A stretch of DNA of 64,000 nt, from assembly GCF_900091615.1 (NCBI RefSeq), contig NZ_FMIA01000002.1, positions 5,766,001-5,830,000 of the forward strand, read 5' to 3'. A program made the position numbers and the translations under genes. Position 1 is the first letter of the stretch. Each line of letters begins with the position of its first letter. Origin of the DNA: Micromonospora yangpuensis. GTDB lineage: Bacteria; Actinomycetota; Actinomycetes; Mycobacteriales; Micromonosporaceae. Positions 16,875 through 25,556 of this stretch are shown here, piece by piece. The notes below the pieces were generated by a model, which was given only the letters and a program-made list of their open reading frames with translations, did no database searches and was not told the DNA's origin.

Positions 16875-16924
16875 GGAAGGGCCCCTTGTTAACGCTTTCT
16901 GTTGTATAAGGGGCCCTTCCTTAC
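16871..16924. repeat. GTAAGGAAGGGCCCC intergenic palindrome, copy 4 (perfect arms)
   Basis: The best-preserved copy: a perfect 17-bp inverted repeat GTAAGGAAGGGCCCCTT with a 20-base loop GTTAACGCTTTCTGTTGTAT. It gives proB its stop codon and lies between proB and proA, which are otherwise expected to be co-transcribed. If it terminates transcription, proA would depend on partial read-through or its own promoter. Confidence 0.9.
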
Positions 16925-16962
16925 ACCCCCGTCAGTGAGCAACCCACCGCAAGGAGTGCACG

Positions 16963-18207
16963 ATGAGCGTCACCGAGCAGGCTCGACGGGCCCGGGAGGC
17001 GGCCGGCGCGCTGGCCGTCGCCACGCGTACCGCCAAGGACGGCGCGCTGCACGCGATGGCCGACGCGCTGGTGGCGCGTACCCCGGAGATCCTGACCGCG
17101 AACGAGGCGGACCTGGCGGCCGGGCGCGAGGCCGGGCTGTCGGCGGCCATCCTGGACCGGTTGAAGCTGGACGGGCCCCGGGTGGCCGGAATCGCCGAGG
17201 CGCTGCGGCAGATGGCCGCGCTGCCCGACCCGGTGGGTGAGGTGGTCCGGGGCTCGACCCTGCCCAACGGGCTGGAGCTGCGGCAGGTCCGGGTGCCGTT
17301 CGGGGTGGTGGGGATCATCTACGAGGCCCGGCCGAACGTGACCGTGGACGCCGCCGGCATCTGCCTGAAGTCCGGCAACGCGGCCCTGCTGCGCGGCTCC
17401 TCCTCGGCGGCCCACTCCAACGCGGCGTTGGTGGCGGTGCTGCGGGACGCGGTCGCCGGTGCCGGGCTGCCGGCCGACGCGGTGCAGCTGCTCGACGCCA
17501 CCAGCCGGGACTCGGTCAAGGAGCTGATGCGTGCCCGGGGTCTGGTCGACGTGCTGATCCCGCGCGGTGGCGCGTCGTTGATCCGCACGGTCGTGGAGGA
17601 GTCCACCGTCCCGGTGATCGAGACCGGGGTGGGCAACTGCCACGTGTACGTGGACGCCGCCGCCGACCTGGCCAAGGCCGTCGCGATCACGCTGAACTCC
17701 AAGACCCAGCGGCTGTCCACCTGCAACACCGCCGAGTCGCTGCTGGTGCACGCCGACGTCGCGGACGCCTTCCTGCCGGCGGTACTGGCCGCCTTCGCCG
17801 AGGCCGGGGTGACCGTGCACGGCACCCCCGAGGTCGCCGCGCACTCCGCCGCGGTGGTCGCGGCCACCGACGAGGACCACCGCACCGAGTACCTGTCGGC
17901 GGACATCTCGGTCGCCGTCGTCGACTCGCTCGACGCCGCGATCGACCACATCAACAGGTACGGCACCGGGCACACCGAGGCGATCGTCACCGACTCGCAG
18001 TCCGCCGCCCGGGAGTTCGTGGCCCGCGTGGACGCGGCGGCGGTGATGGTGAACGCCTCCACCCGGTTCACCGACGGCGGCGAGTTCGGGTTCGGCGCGG
18101 AGATCGGCATCTCCACCCAGAAGCTGCACGCCCGGGGCCCGATGGGGCTGCCCGAGCTGACCAGCACCAAGTACGTCGTCACCGGCGACGGCCACCTGCG
18201 CGGCTGA
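16963..18207 (+). CDS. proA: Gamma-glutamyl phosphate reductase
   Basis: Second enzyme of proline synthesis: NADPH-dependent reduction of glutamyl-5-phosphate to the semialdehyde. 414 residues, full family length. Visible: [17 protein letters not shown] in the cofactor domain, [18 protein letters not shown], the catalytic cysteine in [14 protein letters not shown], and the terminal [12 protein letters not shown] block. A strong AAGGAG site precedes the ATG. Paired with proB; a hairpin follows the stop. Confidence 0.95.
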   Translation: MSVTEQARRAREAAGALAVATRTAKDGALHAMADALVARTPEILTANEADLAAGREAGLSAAILDRLKLDGPRVAGIAEALRQMAALPDPVGEVVRGSTLPNGLELRQVRVPFGVVGIIYEARPNVTVDAAGICLKSGNAALLRGSSSAAHSNAALVAVLRDAVAGAGLPADAVQLLDATSRDSVKELMRARGLVDVLIPRGGASLIRTVVEESTVPVIETGVGNCHVYVDAAADLAKAVAITLNSKTQRLSTCNTAESLLVHADVADAFLPAVLAAFAEAGVTVHGTPEVAAHSAAVVAATDEDHRTEYLSADISVAVVDSLDAAIDHINRYGTGHTEAIVTDSQSAAREFVARVDAAAVMVNASTRFTDGGEFGFGAEIGISTQKLHARGPMGLPELTSTKYVVTGDGHLRG

Positions 18208-18211
18208 GCCG

Positions 18212-18243
18212 GGCGGGTCGGTGGCGGCGTGCCCCGACCCGCC
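18212..18243 (+). terminator. Hairpin after proA
   Basis: Perfect 10-bp stem GGCGGGTCGG/CCGACCCGCC with a 12-base loop beginning 5 bases after the proA stop. There is no U-run, as usual in high-GC actinobacteria. Confidence 0.6.
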
Positions 18244-18297
18244 GCCGCTGTCGGCTGCCCGACACCTACTTTGATCAACAAGTGATCGAATGTCCCG

Positions 18298-19314
18298 ATG
18301 ATCACCCCGACTCCCCTCATGGGCATCGTGACCGGTTACTGGGCATTCAAGACGCTTGCCGCCGCCGTCGAGCTGGATCTCTTCGGCCGGCTCGCCGGCG
18401 CACGCGTGATCACCCGTGCCGAGGCCGAACAGGAGTTCGGGCTGCCCGAGCGGCCGGCCGATCTGTTCCTCGCCGCGTGCGCCTCGCTGGGCCTGCTGGA
18501 GAAGGCCGGTGACGGGTACCGCAACACCGAGCTGGCCGAGCAGTTCCTGGTGCCCGGCCGGCCGCACTACTTCGGTGGGCAGGTGCGCTACTGCGACGAG
18601 CGCACCTACCTGCCGTGGCACCGGATCACCGAGGCGCTGCGTTCCGACAAGCCCCTCACCTGGGACCCCGCCACCCAGGAGTCCCTCTTCACCGATGTCG
18701 ACGAGAAGATGCTGGCGCTGTTCTGGGCGGCGATGTACTCGACCTCCAGCTTCACCGCGCGGTCGTTGGGTGAGGCGTACGACTTCGGCGGGCACCGGCG
18801 GCTGCTCGACGTCGGTGGCGGGGCCGGGGCGTTCCCGGTGGCGCTGTGCGGGCGGTTCCCGGAGCTGACCGCGACCATCTTCGACCTGCCGCACGTCTGC
18901 GCGATCGCCGAGACCAAGATCGCCTCGGCCGGGCTGACCGACCGGATCGGCACCACCGCCGGGAACTTCCTCACCGACCCGGCCCTGCCGACCGGCCACG
19001 ACGTGATCCTGCTCAGCATGATCCTGCACGACTGGGACGAGGCGCAGAACCGCTCGATCCTGGCCAAGTGCCACGCCGCGCTGCCACCGGGCGGGACCGT
19101 GGTCATCTCCGAGCTGCTGCTCAACGACGAGCGGACCGGACCGCCGGCGGCCGCCCTGATGGGGCTGAACATGCTTGTCGAGACCGAGGGCGGGCGGAAC
19201 TACTCGGCCGCCGAGTACGGCACCTGGCTCACCGACGCCGGCTTCACCGACGTGCGTACCGTCACCTTCGACGGACCGGGCGCCAACGGCGCGGTACTGG
19301 CCACCCGCGCCTAG
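18298..19314 (+). CDS. SAM-dependent O-methyltransferase (hydroxyneurosporene/caffeate OMT type)
   Basis: Class I methyltransferase of 338 residues. The N-terminal half is a winged-helix dimerisation domain (ITRAEAEQEFGLPERPADLFLAA), the C-terminal half a Rossmann SAM domain with the motif LLDVGGGAGAFPVAL and a downstream acidic FDLPHV. The catalytic histidine lies in LSMILHDWDEAQ, as in plant-type and antibiotic O-methyltransferases. It probably methylates a hydroxyl on a small aromatic or polyketide-like substrate. No biosynthetic cluster surrounds it. There is no clear ribosome site; the sequence TTGATCAACAAGTGATCGAA just upstream may be regulatory. Confidence 0.85.
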   Translation: MITPTPLMGIVTGYWAFKTLAAAVELDLFGRLAGARVITRAEAEQEFGLPERPADLFLAACASLGLLEKAGDGYRNTELAEQFLVPGRPHYFGGQVRYCDERTYLPWHRITEALRSDKPLTWDPATQESLFTDVDEKMLALFWAAMYSTSSFTARSLGEAYDFGGHRRLLDVGGGAGAFPVALCGRFPELTATIFDLPHVCAIAETKIASAGLTDRIGTTAGNFLTDPALPTGHDVILLSMILHDWDEAQNRSILAKCHAALPPGGTVVISELLLNDERTGPPAAALMGLNMLVETEGGRNYSAAEYGTWLTDAGFTDVRTVTFDGPGANGAVLATRA

Positions 19315-19371
19315 GTTGGGGTCCAGCATCCCGGCCTCGCACCTGCGAGGGACGACGGAGGTACGAACACC

Positions 19372-20160
19372 GTGCCGAAAAGCAGAGACGAGACAGCCTG
19401 GCGGAACTGGGAACGCCATTATGATGAATTGGCCGACCGAGGCGCTTTCCAGCGCGATTCCACCGGGAAGTTACACAGCAAAGGAATACAGAACGCCGAA
19501 GAAAGGACCGTCGCCAACGAGATCGTGAGCTACAACAATCCGAAAAGGGTAGCGTACGGCGGCGGCAAAAGTATGCCTGAACTCCTCCGGCAGAAGCTGA
19601 TCGATAATGGGCACGTTCCAGATGTCCCACGGAGGACTGGCAGCGCAAATAAGGTCCACCGGACCCGAGAGGAGTGGGCGCTGGCCATGCGCGAGGCCGG
19701 CCGGCAGCCGGTCCCCAAGAAAATCAGCGTGCTGCCAGCGTATTGGCCGGTCGAGGTGGAAGGGATCGGTCTCGTCGACATCGGGCCCCGACTTCGGGAG
19801 ATCCGAGCCGGCCGCATTCAGCCATCCGATTCGGAGTTGATGGTCATGCATCAGAACGGATGGGACGACTTCGCCCCGAGGGAGGGTACCGCGGCGCACC
19901 TGCGGTACCAGGCACTGAAGAACAATGCCCCCGTCGCCCTTCCCATGCAGGGATCGTCCGCCGCGATCGGTCCACCGCCCCCCGGGCACCCGTCCGACCC
20001 GCACCTGAGCGACTATCCTTCGCCGACGGCGACCGCCCTGGTCGCCAGCATGACCTACGGCCATGGCTACGGCGCCCAGCCCTCCTCAAGTTCCGCCCCA
20101 CCACCACCCTGGGACCAGGGCCCGGCCCAAAATCAGGGCAGAAGCAGACTGGGGAGCTGA
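19372..20160 (+). CDS. Lineage-specific protein with Ser/Pro tail (paralogue of the 21.2-kb gene)
   Basis: Protein of 262 residues, no recognised domain, no signal peptide. Conserved with its neighbour at 21.2 kb: a K-S/T-M-P-E-L-x-R-x-x-L-I-x-N-G-H block near residue 70, a V-E-G-x-G-L-V-D block near 130, and SDSELMVMHQNGWDDFAPRE near 160. The tail holds TALVASMTYGHGYGAQ then a SSSSAPPPP run, the type of ending shared by accessory proteins in this window. GTG start with a GGAGGT site 9 bp upstream. It lies between a core methyltransferase gene and a convergent prenyltransferase-like gene, with a hairpin after its stop. Lower GC than its neighbours in the first 150 codons suggests acquired DNA. 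Confidence 0.75.
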   Translation: MPKSRDETAWRNWERHYDELADRGAFQRDSTGKLHSKGIQNAEERTVANEIVSYNNPKRVAYGGGKSMPELLRQKLIDNGHVPDVPRRTGSANKVHRTREEWALAMREAGRQPVPKKISVLPAYWPVEVEGIGLVDIGPRLREIRAGRIQPSDSELMVMHQNGWDDFAPREGTAAHLRYQALKNNAPVALPMQGSSAAIGPPPPGHPSDPHLSDYPSPTATALVASMTYGHGYGAQPSSSSAPPPPWDQGPAQNQGRSRLGS

Positions 20161-20165
20161 GAGAT

Positions 20166-20201
20166 CCTGCCGCTGACCGGGGTGGGACGGTCAGCGGCAG
20201 G
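20166..20201. terminator. Bidirectional hairpin between convergent genes
   Basis: Perfect 13-bp inverted repeat CCTGCCGCTGACC/GGTCAGCGGCAGG with a 10-base loop. It starts 5 bases after one stop and overlaps the last codons of the convergent gene, so it can serve both. Confidence 0.75.
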
Positions 20202-21021
20202 CGCGGATGGCGGCGAGGGTGGTGTGCACGTCGAAGCGGTGCCCGTCGTCGCTGTCCCAGCCGCCGTCGGCGCGCTGCGTCTCACCGAGCCGGCGGCGGG
20301 CGGCGGCCAGCAGCCCCTGCTGGTCGTCGAGGCCGACCCGGCGCAGCGTGGCGGCCAGCCAGGCCACGTCGGCCGGGGACATCTCCGGCAGCCGCGCGCC
20401 GAGCACGGCCTGGATCCCGGCCGCCGGCTCGGACATCCGTTGCCGGTGCAGCACGGCCGCGCTCAGCCAGCCCGCGGCCAGGAACGACGGCCAGCTGCCG
20501 TCCGGGGCGAGCTGCCCGGCCAGGGTCTGCGCGGCGGCCTGCACCACCCCGGCGTACGCGCCGCCGACCCGGTCGTCCAGCGGCCCGGCGGCGCGGGCGT
20601 CGAGGCCGGCCACGGTGAGCCAGAAGCCGGCGTACGCGGTGAGGTAGAGCCGGGCCGCCGGGTCACCGGGCCGGGCCCACTCGGGTGCCGCCTCGGCCAG
20701 CGCCGGGTCCTCTTCCCAGCCGCCGTCGGGCAGTTGGCGGGCGGCGAGCCAGTCCAACGCCCGGCGGGCCGCCGGACGGCCGAGCGCACCGAGGTCGTCC
20801 AGTTCGGTCAGCCGGAAACAGGTGGCCTCCACCGAGGCGGCCTCGCCACCCTGTACGGCCGGCCAGCCACCGGCGGGGAGCTGTCCGTTCTCGACGGTGT
20901 CGAGCAGCTCCGGTGCCGGCTCCGGCCCGCCGCGCAGCCCGGAGAGCCTGGCCCGGTCCACCACGTCGCCGTGTGCCACGACGAACCCGACTGCCGCTTC
21001 CAAGTCGACCACGCAGGCCAC
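20191..21021 (-). CDS. Prenyltransferase/squalene-cyclase-repeat protein
   Basis: Protein of 276 residues with the alpha-alpha toroid repeats of squalene cyclases and prenyltransferase beta subunits. QW-type motifs are visible: QLPAGGWPAV, QLPDGGWEE, LAPDGSWPSF and RADGGWDSDDG. It is about half the length of a full terpene cyclase, and no DxDD catalytic motif is seen, so it is more likely a single-domain repeat protein of the type often annotated as prenyltransferase than a true squalene-hopene cyclase. GTG start. Its role is unknown. Confidence 0.75.
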   Translation of the reverse strand: MACVVDLEAAVGFVVAHGDVVDRARLSGLRGGPEPAPELLDTVENGQLPAGGWPAVQGGEAASVEATCFRLTELDDLGALGRPAARRALDWLAARQLPDGGWEEDPALAEAAPEWARPGDPAARLYLTAYAGFWLTVAGLDARAAGPLDDRVGGAYAGVVQAAAQTLAGQLAPDGSWPSFLAAGWLSAAVLHRQRMSEPAAGIQAVLGARLPEMSPADVAWLAATLRRVGLDDQQGLLAAARRRLGETQRADGGWDSDDGHRFDVHTTLAAIRACR

Positions 21022-21161
21022 GCTACCGGCGCAAACACGATTCCGCCTCGGCTAGCGTGGCCGATACTGCCGCCGGTCGGCCCCGGCTGACCAGCGGCGC
21101 AGCGCCGCAGCGGCCGAATCGACCCGCCGCACCGTGGGCGGCGACAGCAGGGGGCAGTGGC

Positions 21162-21910
21162 ATGGTGCCAGGCAAGGACTGGAACACGTGGTTCGAGGTC
21201 TACCAACGGATGCACGAACGGGGTTCCATCACCCGAGAACCCGGTGGCCGAATGATGCTGGTCAACATCGCGGGCAAACCGGAACTCGCCGTCCGAAGGG
21301 ACCTGTACGCGTACAACAACCAGCCAGCACACCGCATGTACGGCGGCCCCAAGACGATGCCCGAGCTTATTCGGGAGCAGCTCATTCAGAACGGCCACCT
21401 ACCGAGGGTGTCCCGGGCGGTCGTCGGGGCGAAAAAACATTCCACCAGCGGGAGATCTACGCCCTGGCCATGGACGTACTCGAAGAGGAGGTTCGCCGCA
21501 ATGGCGCGCAGCGGCCCACCAAGTCTTACCCCCCGGTACAGGTCGGAGAGTACGGGCTGGTCGACTCCGCCCACCGACTCTCCAACATCAGGGACGGCAT
21601 CGTCAAGAATCCATCCGACTCGGAACTGATGAAGATCTACCAGAAGGGGTGGGAGTACTTCGCCCCGAAGGAAGGGACCTACGCGCGACAGCGGTACGAC
21701 GAGCTCAAGGCGAACGCTCCCGACCTCTCGGCGCCCGATCGGCAGCGACCGGCAGCGGGGCAGCAGCCGGACCACACCGTGATCGCCCAGGCCGCGCGCC
21801 TCGGCTACGGACCCGGCTCCGGTGCCCAGCCCTCGTCGAGTTCCGCCCCGCCACCGCCGGAGTGGGGCCAGCGCCCCTCCCCGGGCCGGGGCGGACCGGG
21901 CGGCCCCTGA
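21162..21910 (+). pseudogene. Frameshifted paralogue of the 19.4-kb lineage-specific gene
   Basis: Begins MVPGKDWNTWFEVYQRMHER with an AGGGGGCAG ribosome site and follows the paralogue (MPELIREQLIQNGHLP) until an A6 run at 21432-21437. The homologous continuation (FHQREIYALAMD, then SDSELMKIYQKGWEYFAPKE and QPSSSSAPPPP) is in the -1 frame. One additional A (A7) would restore a single 250-residue protein. The alternatives are a sequencing error, a recent single-base loss, or slippage on the A-run that makes both products. Both halves look otherwise well preserved, which argues against old decay. The tail includes VIAQAARLGYGP, the shared accessory-protein ending. Confidence 0.75.
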
Positions 21911-21931
21911 GCCGGCGACGCCCCCGGAGCT

Positions 21932-21984
21932 GTGAGAAGGGGCCCCTTCTCGACCGTAGGAGTTAAGAAGGGGCCCTTCCTTAC
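21932..21984. repeat. GTAAGGAAGGGCCCC intergenic palindrome, copy 5
   Basis: GTGAGAAGGGGCCCCTTCT and AGAAGGGGCCCTTCCTTAC arms around CGACCGTAGGAGTTA. It lies 4 bp from the moeZ stop and 21 bp after the opposing gene, between convergent genes. Confidence 0.85.
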
Positions 21985-21988
21985 CGGG

Positions 21989-23170
21989 TCAGTACGTGGG
22001 CAGCGACGGGTCGATCTGCTTGACCCAGGAGAGCACCCCGCCCTGCAGGTGGACGGCGTCCCGGAAACCGGCGGCCTTCAGCGCGGCCAGCGCCTCGGCG
22101 GAGCGCACCCCGGACTTGCAGTGCAGCACCACCTGCTTGTCCTGCGGCAGCCTGGCCAGCGCCTCGCCGGAGATGATGTCGCCCTTGGGGATCAGGGTGG
22201 CCCCGGGGATCGAGACGATCTCGTACTCGCCCGGCTCCCGGACGTCGACCAGGAAGATGTCCTTGCCGGCGTCCTGCCAGTCCTTCAGCTCGGCGGCGGT
22301 GATCGTCGAGTCGACCACCGCCTCCTGGGCCTCCACCGAGACCGCGCCGCAGAAGTCCTCGTAGTCCTCCATCAGGTCGGTCAGGGTGGCGTTCTCCCCG
22401 CAGAGCACGCAGTTCGGGTCCTTCCGGACCTTGATCTTGCGGTACTCCATCTCCAGGGCGTCGTAGACCATCAGCCGGCCGACCAGCGGCTCACCGACCC
22501 CGGCGAGCAGCTTGATCGCCTCGTTGACCTGGATCGAACCGATCGAGGCGCAGAGCACCCCGAGCACGCCGCCCTCGGCGCAGGAGGGGACCATGCCGGG
22601 CGGCGGGGGCTCCGGGTAGAGGCAGCGGTAGCAGGGGCCGTACTCGGCCCAGAACACCGACGCCTGGCCGTCGAACCGGTAGATCGACCCCCAGACGTAC
22701 GGCTTGCCGAGCAGCACCGCCGCGTCGTTGACCATGTACCGGGTGGCGAAGTTGTCGGTGCCGTCGACGATCAGGTCGTACCGGGAGAAGATCTCGCGGA
22801 CGTTCTCCCGGTCCAGCGCGGTGTTGTGGATCTCGACGTTGACCAGCGGGTTGATCTCGCGGATCGACGCGGCGGCGGACTCGGCCTTGGACCGGCCGAC
22901 GTCGGAGACGCCGTGGATGACCTGCCGCTGCAGGTTCGACTCGTCGACGGTGTCGAAGTCGATGATGCCGAGCGTGCCGACCCCGGCGGCGGCCAGGTAC
23001 AACAGGGCCGGCGAGCCGAGGCCACCGGCGCCCACGCAGAGCACCCGGGCGTTCTTCAGCCGCTTCTGCCCGGTCACCCCGACGTCCGGGATGATCAGGT
23101 GGCGTGAGTAACGGCGGATCTCGTCAACGGTCAGCTCGGCGGCGGGCTCGACGAGCGGGGGCAACGACAC
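21989..23170 (-). CDS. moeZ: Adenylyltransferase/sulfurtransferase MoeZ
   Basis: E1-like enzyme that adenylates and then thiolates the C-terminal glycine of small sulfur-carrier proteins for molybdopterin, thiamine and cysteine pathways. 393 residues: MoeB/ThiF domain with VLCVGAGGLGSPALLYLAAAG and DFDTVDESNLQRQVIHG, zinc-binding cysteine pairs CYRCLYP and CVLCGE, and a C-terminal rhodanese domain with the sulfur-carrying cysteine in VLHCKSGVRSAEAL. The GTG start giving MSLPPLVEP is chosen because GGGGAG precedes it and the family normally begins this way; an ATG 13 codons upstream is possible. It is separated from the next gene by a palindromic repeat. Confidence 0.93.
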   Translation of the reverse strand: MSLPPLVEPAAELTVDEIRRYSRHLIIPDVGVTGQKRLKNARVLCVGAGGLGSPALLYLAAAGVGTLGIIDFDTVDESNLQRQVIHGVSDVGRSKAESAAASIREINPLVNVEIHNTALDRENVREIFSRYDLIVDGTDNFATRYMVNDAAVLLGKPYVWGSIYRFDGQASVFWAEYGPCYRCLYPEPPPPGMVPSCAEGGVLGVLCASIGSIQVNEAIKLLAGVGEPLVGRLMVYDALEMEYRKIKVRKDPNCVLCGENATLTDLMEDYEDFCGAVSVEAQEAVVDSTITAAELKDWQDAGKDIFLVDVREPGEYEIVSIPGATLIPKGDIISGEALARLPQDKQVVLHCKSGVRSAEALAALKAAGFRDAVHLQGGVLSWVKQIDPSLPTY

Positions 23171-23280
23171 GGTGGACTCCCCGGGATCGGCTTCGGTGTG
23201 CCGCGCCATTGTTGCTCGCCGGGGCGGGCATCGGCCATGAGCAGGGCCACGTCGTCCGACATGCGGGAGCGGGAATAACG

Positions 23281-24282
23281 TCAGATGCCCGGTACGGGCT
23301 CCCCGGCGTGGCGCACCCCGTCGAGGTACGGCCAGGCGTTGGCGACGCAGCCGTCCAGCCCGTACGTCTGCTGCTGCATCACCGGGGCCGGCTCGCCGGG
23401 GCCGGGGCAGGCCTCGTGGCCCGCGCCCAACTCGTGGCCGATCTCGTGGTTGACCACGTACTGCTGGTACGTCTCCACCGGCGCGCCGTAGTCCGGCACC
23501 GCCTCCAACCAGCGGGCCAGGTTGATGATCACCTGTCCGGGCAGCCGGCAGGAGGTGTACCGCTCGGTGCTCAGCCCGCCCCGGGCACACATCCGCTCCG
23601 AGGTGACCGGGGTGGCCAGGTAGACGGTGAAGTCGGCCACGCTCGCTTCGGCGACCCGTTGCACCCGCAGGTCACCCGAGGCGATCCAGCTGCGCGGGTC
23701 GGCCAGCACCTCGTCGACCGTGCCGGCGAAGGCGGCCACGTCCTGACCGGCGCCCTGCTCGACCGCGACGTGGTAGCGGCGTACCCGGCCGCCGGTGCCC
23801 CGTACCGGGGACTCGCCGTCGGCGGTGACGAAGCCGCCGGTGCCGACGGACGGTGTCGTGGTCGGCGGCTGTTCGCCGGTGGCACCGTCGTCGCTCCCAC
23901 CACCATCGTTACCGAGGCCACCTTCGTTACCAGGGTCACCTTCGTTACCAGGGTCACCGTCGACACCAGGGTTGTCGTCGCCGGCTCCTCGGGTGTGGTC
24001 GTCGCCGGTGCCGGCACCGTGGCCGAACCGGTCACCGGGGATCAGCCGGGCCGGGTCGAGCGCGGGGCCGTGCAGGCCGGGCAGCGGACCGGTGAGGGCC
24101 ACCGCCGCGAGCAGCAGCGTGCCGGGCAGGACCGCCCATCGCCACCCGCGCCCGGCCGAGGCGCGGGCGTGCCGACCACGCCGCGCGGACCACGCCCGGA
24201 ACCGGTACGCCCGGCCCGGTCGAGGACCCCGGCTGCCGTGCCGGGGTGACCCGGCGCGGTCGGAAGGGGACGAGAAGCTCAC
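23281..24282 (-). CDS. DUF3152 protein, predicted exported zinc metalloprotease
   Basis: Protein of 333 residues: a basic N-terminus, one membrane helix (WAVLPGTLLLAAVALTGPL), a long Gly/Asp/Asn-rich linker with GNEGDPGNEG repeats, and a C-terminal DUF3152 domain. The domain holds the zincin motif NHEIGHELGAGHEACPG (HExxHxxGxxH) and paired cysteines (TSCRLPG, DGCVAN). This points to a membrane-anchored or secreted metallopeptidase of unknown substrate. GTG start. A second DUF3152 gene follows upstream on the same strand, and the two share the whole C-terminal domain. Confidence 0.85.
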   Translation of the reverse strand: MSFSSPSDRAGSPRHGSRGPRPGRAYRFRAWSARRGRHARASAGRGWRWAVLPGTLLLAAVALTGPLPGLHGPALDPARLIPGDRFGHGAGTGDDHTRGAGDDNPGVDGDPGNEGDPGNEGGLGNDGGGSDDGATGEQPPTTTPSVGTGGFVTADGESPVRGTGGRVRRYHVAVEQGAGQDVAAFAGTVDEVLADPRSWIASGDLRVQRVAEASVADFTVYLATPVTSERMCARGGLSTERYTSCRLPGQVIINLARWLEAVPDYGAPVETYQQYVVNHEIGHELGAGHEACPGPGEPAPVMQQQTYGLDGCVANAWPYLDGVRHAGEPVPGI

Positions 24283-24362
24283 CCGGCCAGGGTGCCACGC
24301 TTTCCGGACTTATGACCGCTTTTGCCGCGAAAAGCGCGAGGATGTTTCACCTGACCCGGTGG

Positions 24363-25433
24363 TCAGAGCCGGGGACCGGCGTACCGCTTTCCGTCCCGAT
24401 ACGGCCACGGGTTGGCCAGGCAGCCCTTGAGGAAGATCGTCTGCTGCATCATCACCGGCGCCGGTCGCCCCGAACCCGGGCAGCGTTCGTGCCGGTGCCC
24501 CAACTCGTGGCCGACCTCGTGGTTGACCACGTACGTCCGGTACACGCCCAACGGCACCTCGGCACTGACGAAGTGCGGCACGGACGACCGCCAGCGATCC
24601 AGGTTGATGATCACCTTGCCGGGGGCCCGACAGGACGTGTACGGGCGGCCACCGATCCGGATGTCCACCCCTCCGGCGGCACACATCCGGGCCGCCGTAC
24701 GGGCCGTGGCCAGGTAGACCGTGAAGTCGTGGGCGGCCGACCCGGGGACCTGGCGCAGCCGCAGCCGGCCGCCGTCGATCCAGCTGCCCGGCCCGACCAG
24801 CGCGGTGTGCACGGCGGCACCGAATCCGCCCGCGTCCTCCCCGGCACCGTGCTCCACGGCGACCCGGTACCGCCGCAGCTCACCGGAGCGCCCCAGCACC
24901 GCGCCCCTCCGGTCGTCGTACCCGAAGGTGCCCCGCCCCTTCGCCGGGGTGGGCCCCGCCAGCCGCAGCACCGTCGCGGGGTCCGGCGCGGCCGGTCCGA
25001 CGATGCCCGCCGGTTCCCCGATACCGTCCGGTTCTACGATGCCGTCCGGTTCTACGATGCCGTCCGGTTCTACGATGCCCGCCGGTCCGACCAGGCCCGC
25101 CGCGCCGGGCGACCCGGCCGACTCGGGAACTACCGCCGGACCCGACGGTGCCGCTCGCCACTGCTCGGCGGTGCGCACCTCCGCCACACCAGCCGACTCG
25201 GGCCGCTGCGCGACCACGAGGATCGCCGCGCCGACCGCCAGGGCCAGCACCAGCAGCCCCGCCGCGGTCCGTCGCCGCCGGAGACCTGGCGGTACGACAC
25301 TCCCGGCGGATCCGCCCGCCGTCGGTGCTGGTGCCGGCGGTGGAGTTGTCGTCGGCGTCGCGGTCGGAGTCGGCGCGGCGGGTGGGCGAGGGGTGGCAGG
25401 CACCCGGTCAGCCTGCCACGGCCACCCGACCAC
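24363..25433 (-). CDS. DUF3152 protein, second copy
   Basis: Protein of 356 residues, paralogue of its downstream neighbour. N-terminal Pro/Thr-rich cytoplasmic stretch, a membrane helix (TAAGLLVLALAVGAAILVVA), a linker with tandem GIVEPD units, then a DUF3152 domain with NHEVGHELGHRHERCPG as the HExxHxxGxxH zinc motif and cysteines in TSCRAPGKVIINL and LKGCLAN. GTG start with GGAG six bases upstream. The two genes look like an old tandem duplication: linkers differ completely while catalytic domains align throughout. Confidence 0.85.
   Translation of the reverse strand: MVGWPWQADRVPATPRPPAAPTPTATPTTTPPPAPAPTAGGSAGSVVPPGLRRRRTAAGLLVLALAVGAAILVVAQRPESAGVAEVRTAEQWRAAPSGPAVVPESAGSPGAAGLVGPAGIVEPDGIVEPDGIVEPDGIGEPAGIVGPAAPDPATVLRLAGPTPAKGRGTFGYDDRRGAVLGRSGELRRYRVAVEHGAGEDAGGFGAAVHTALVGPGSWIDGGRLRLRQVPGSAAHDFTVYLATARTAARMCAAGGVDIRIGGRPYTSCRAPGKVIINLDRWRSSVPHFVSAEVPLGVYRTYVVNHEVGHELGHRHERCPGSGRPAPVMMQQTIFLKGCLANPWPYRDGKRYAGPRL
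25024..25077. repeat. Three perfect 18-bp tandem repeats
   Basis: CCGTCCGGTTCTACGATG repeated three times in frame inside the second DUF3152 gene, encoding GIVEPD units. Identical copies indicate recent slippage. Confidence 0.92.
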
Positions 25434-25556
25434 CGGGATCTCCGACGCGGCGTGCCGTCGCGGCCGACCGGTGCCCCGCCGGCCGCAGCCGGCACGGGAT
25501 TCAGCCGGCCGCGGCCGGCACGGGATTCAGCCGGCTGCGACGGAACTGGCGGAGGT

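Noticed and set aside
18271..18300. Palindromic operator before the methyltransferase
   Set aside because: TGATC occurs several times but does not form a convincing symmetric site.
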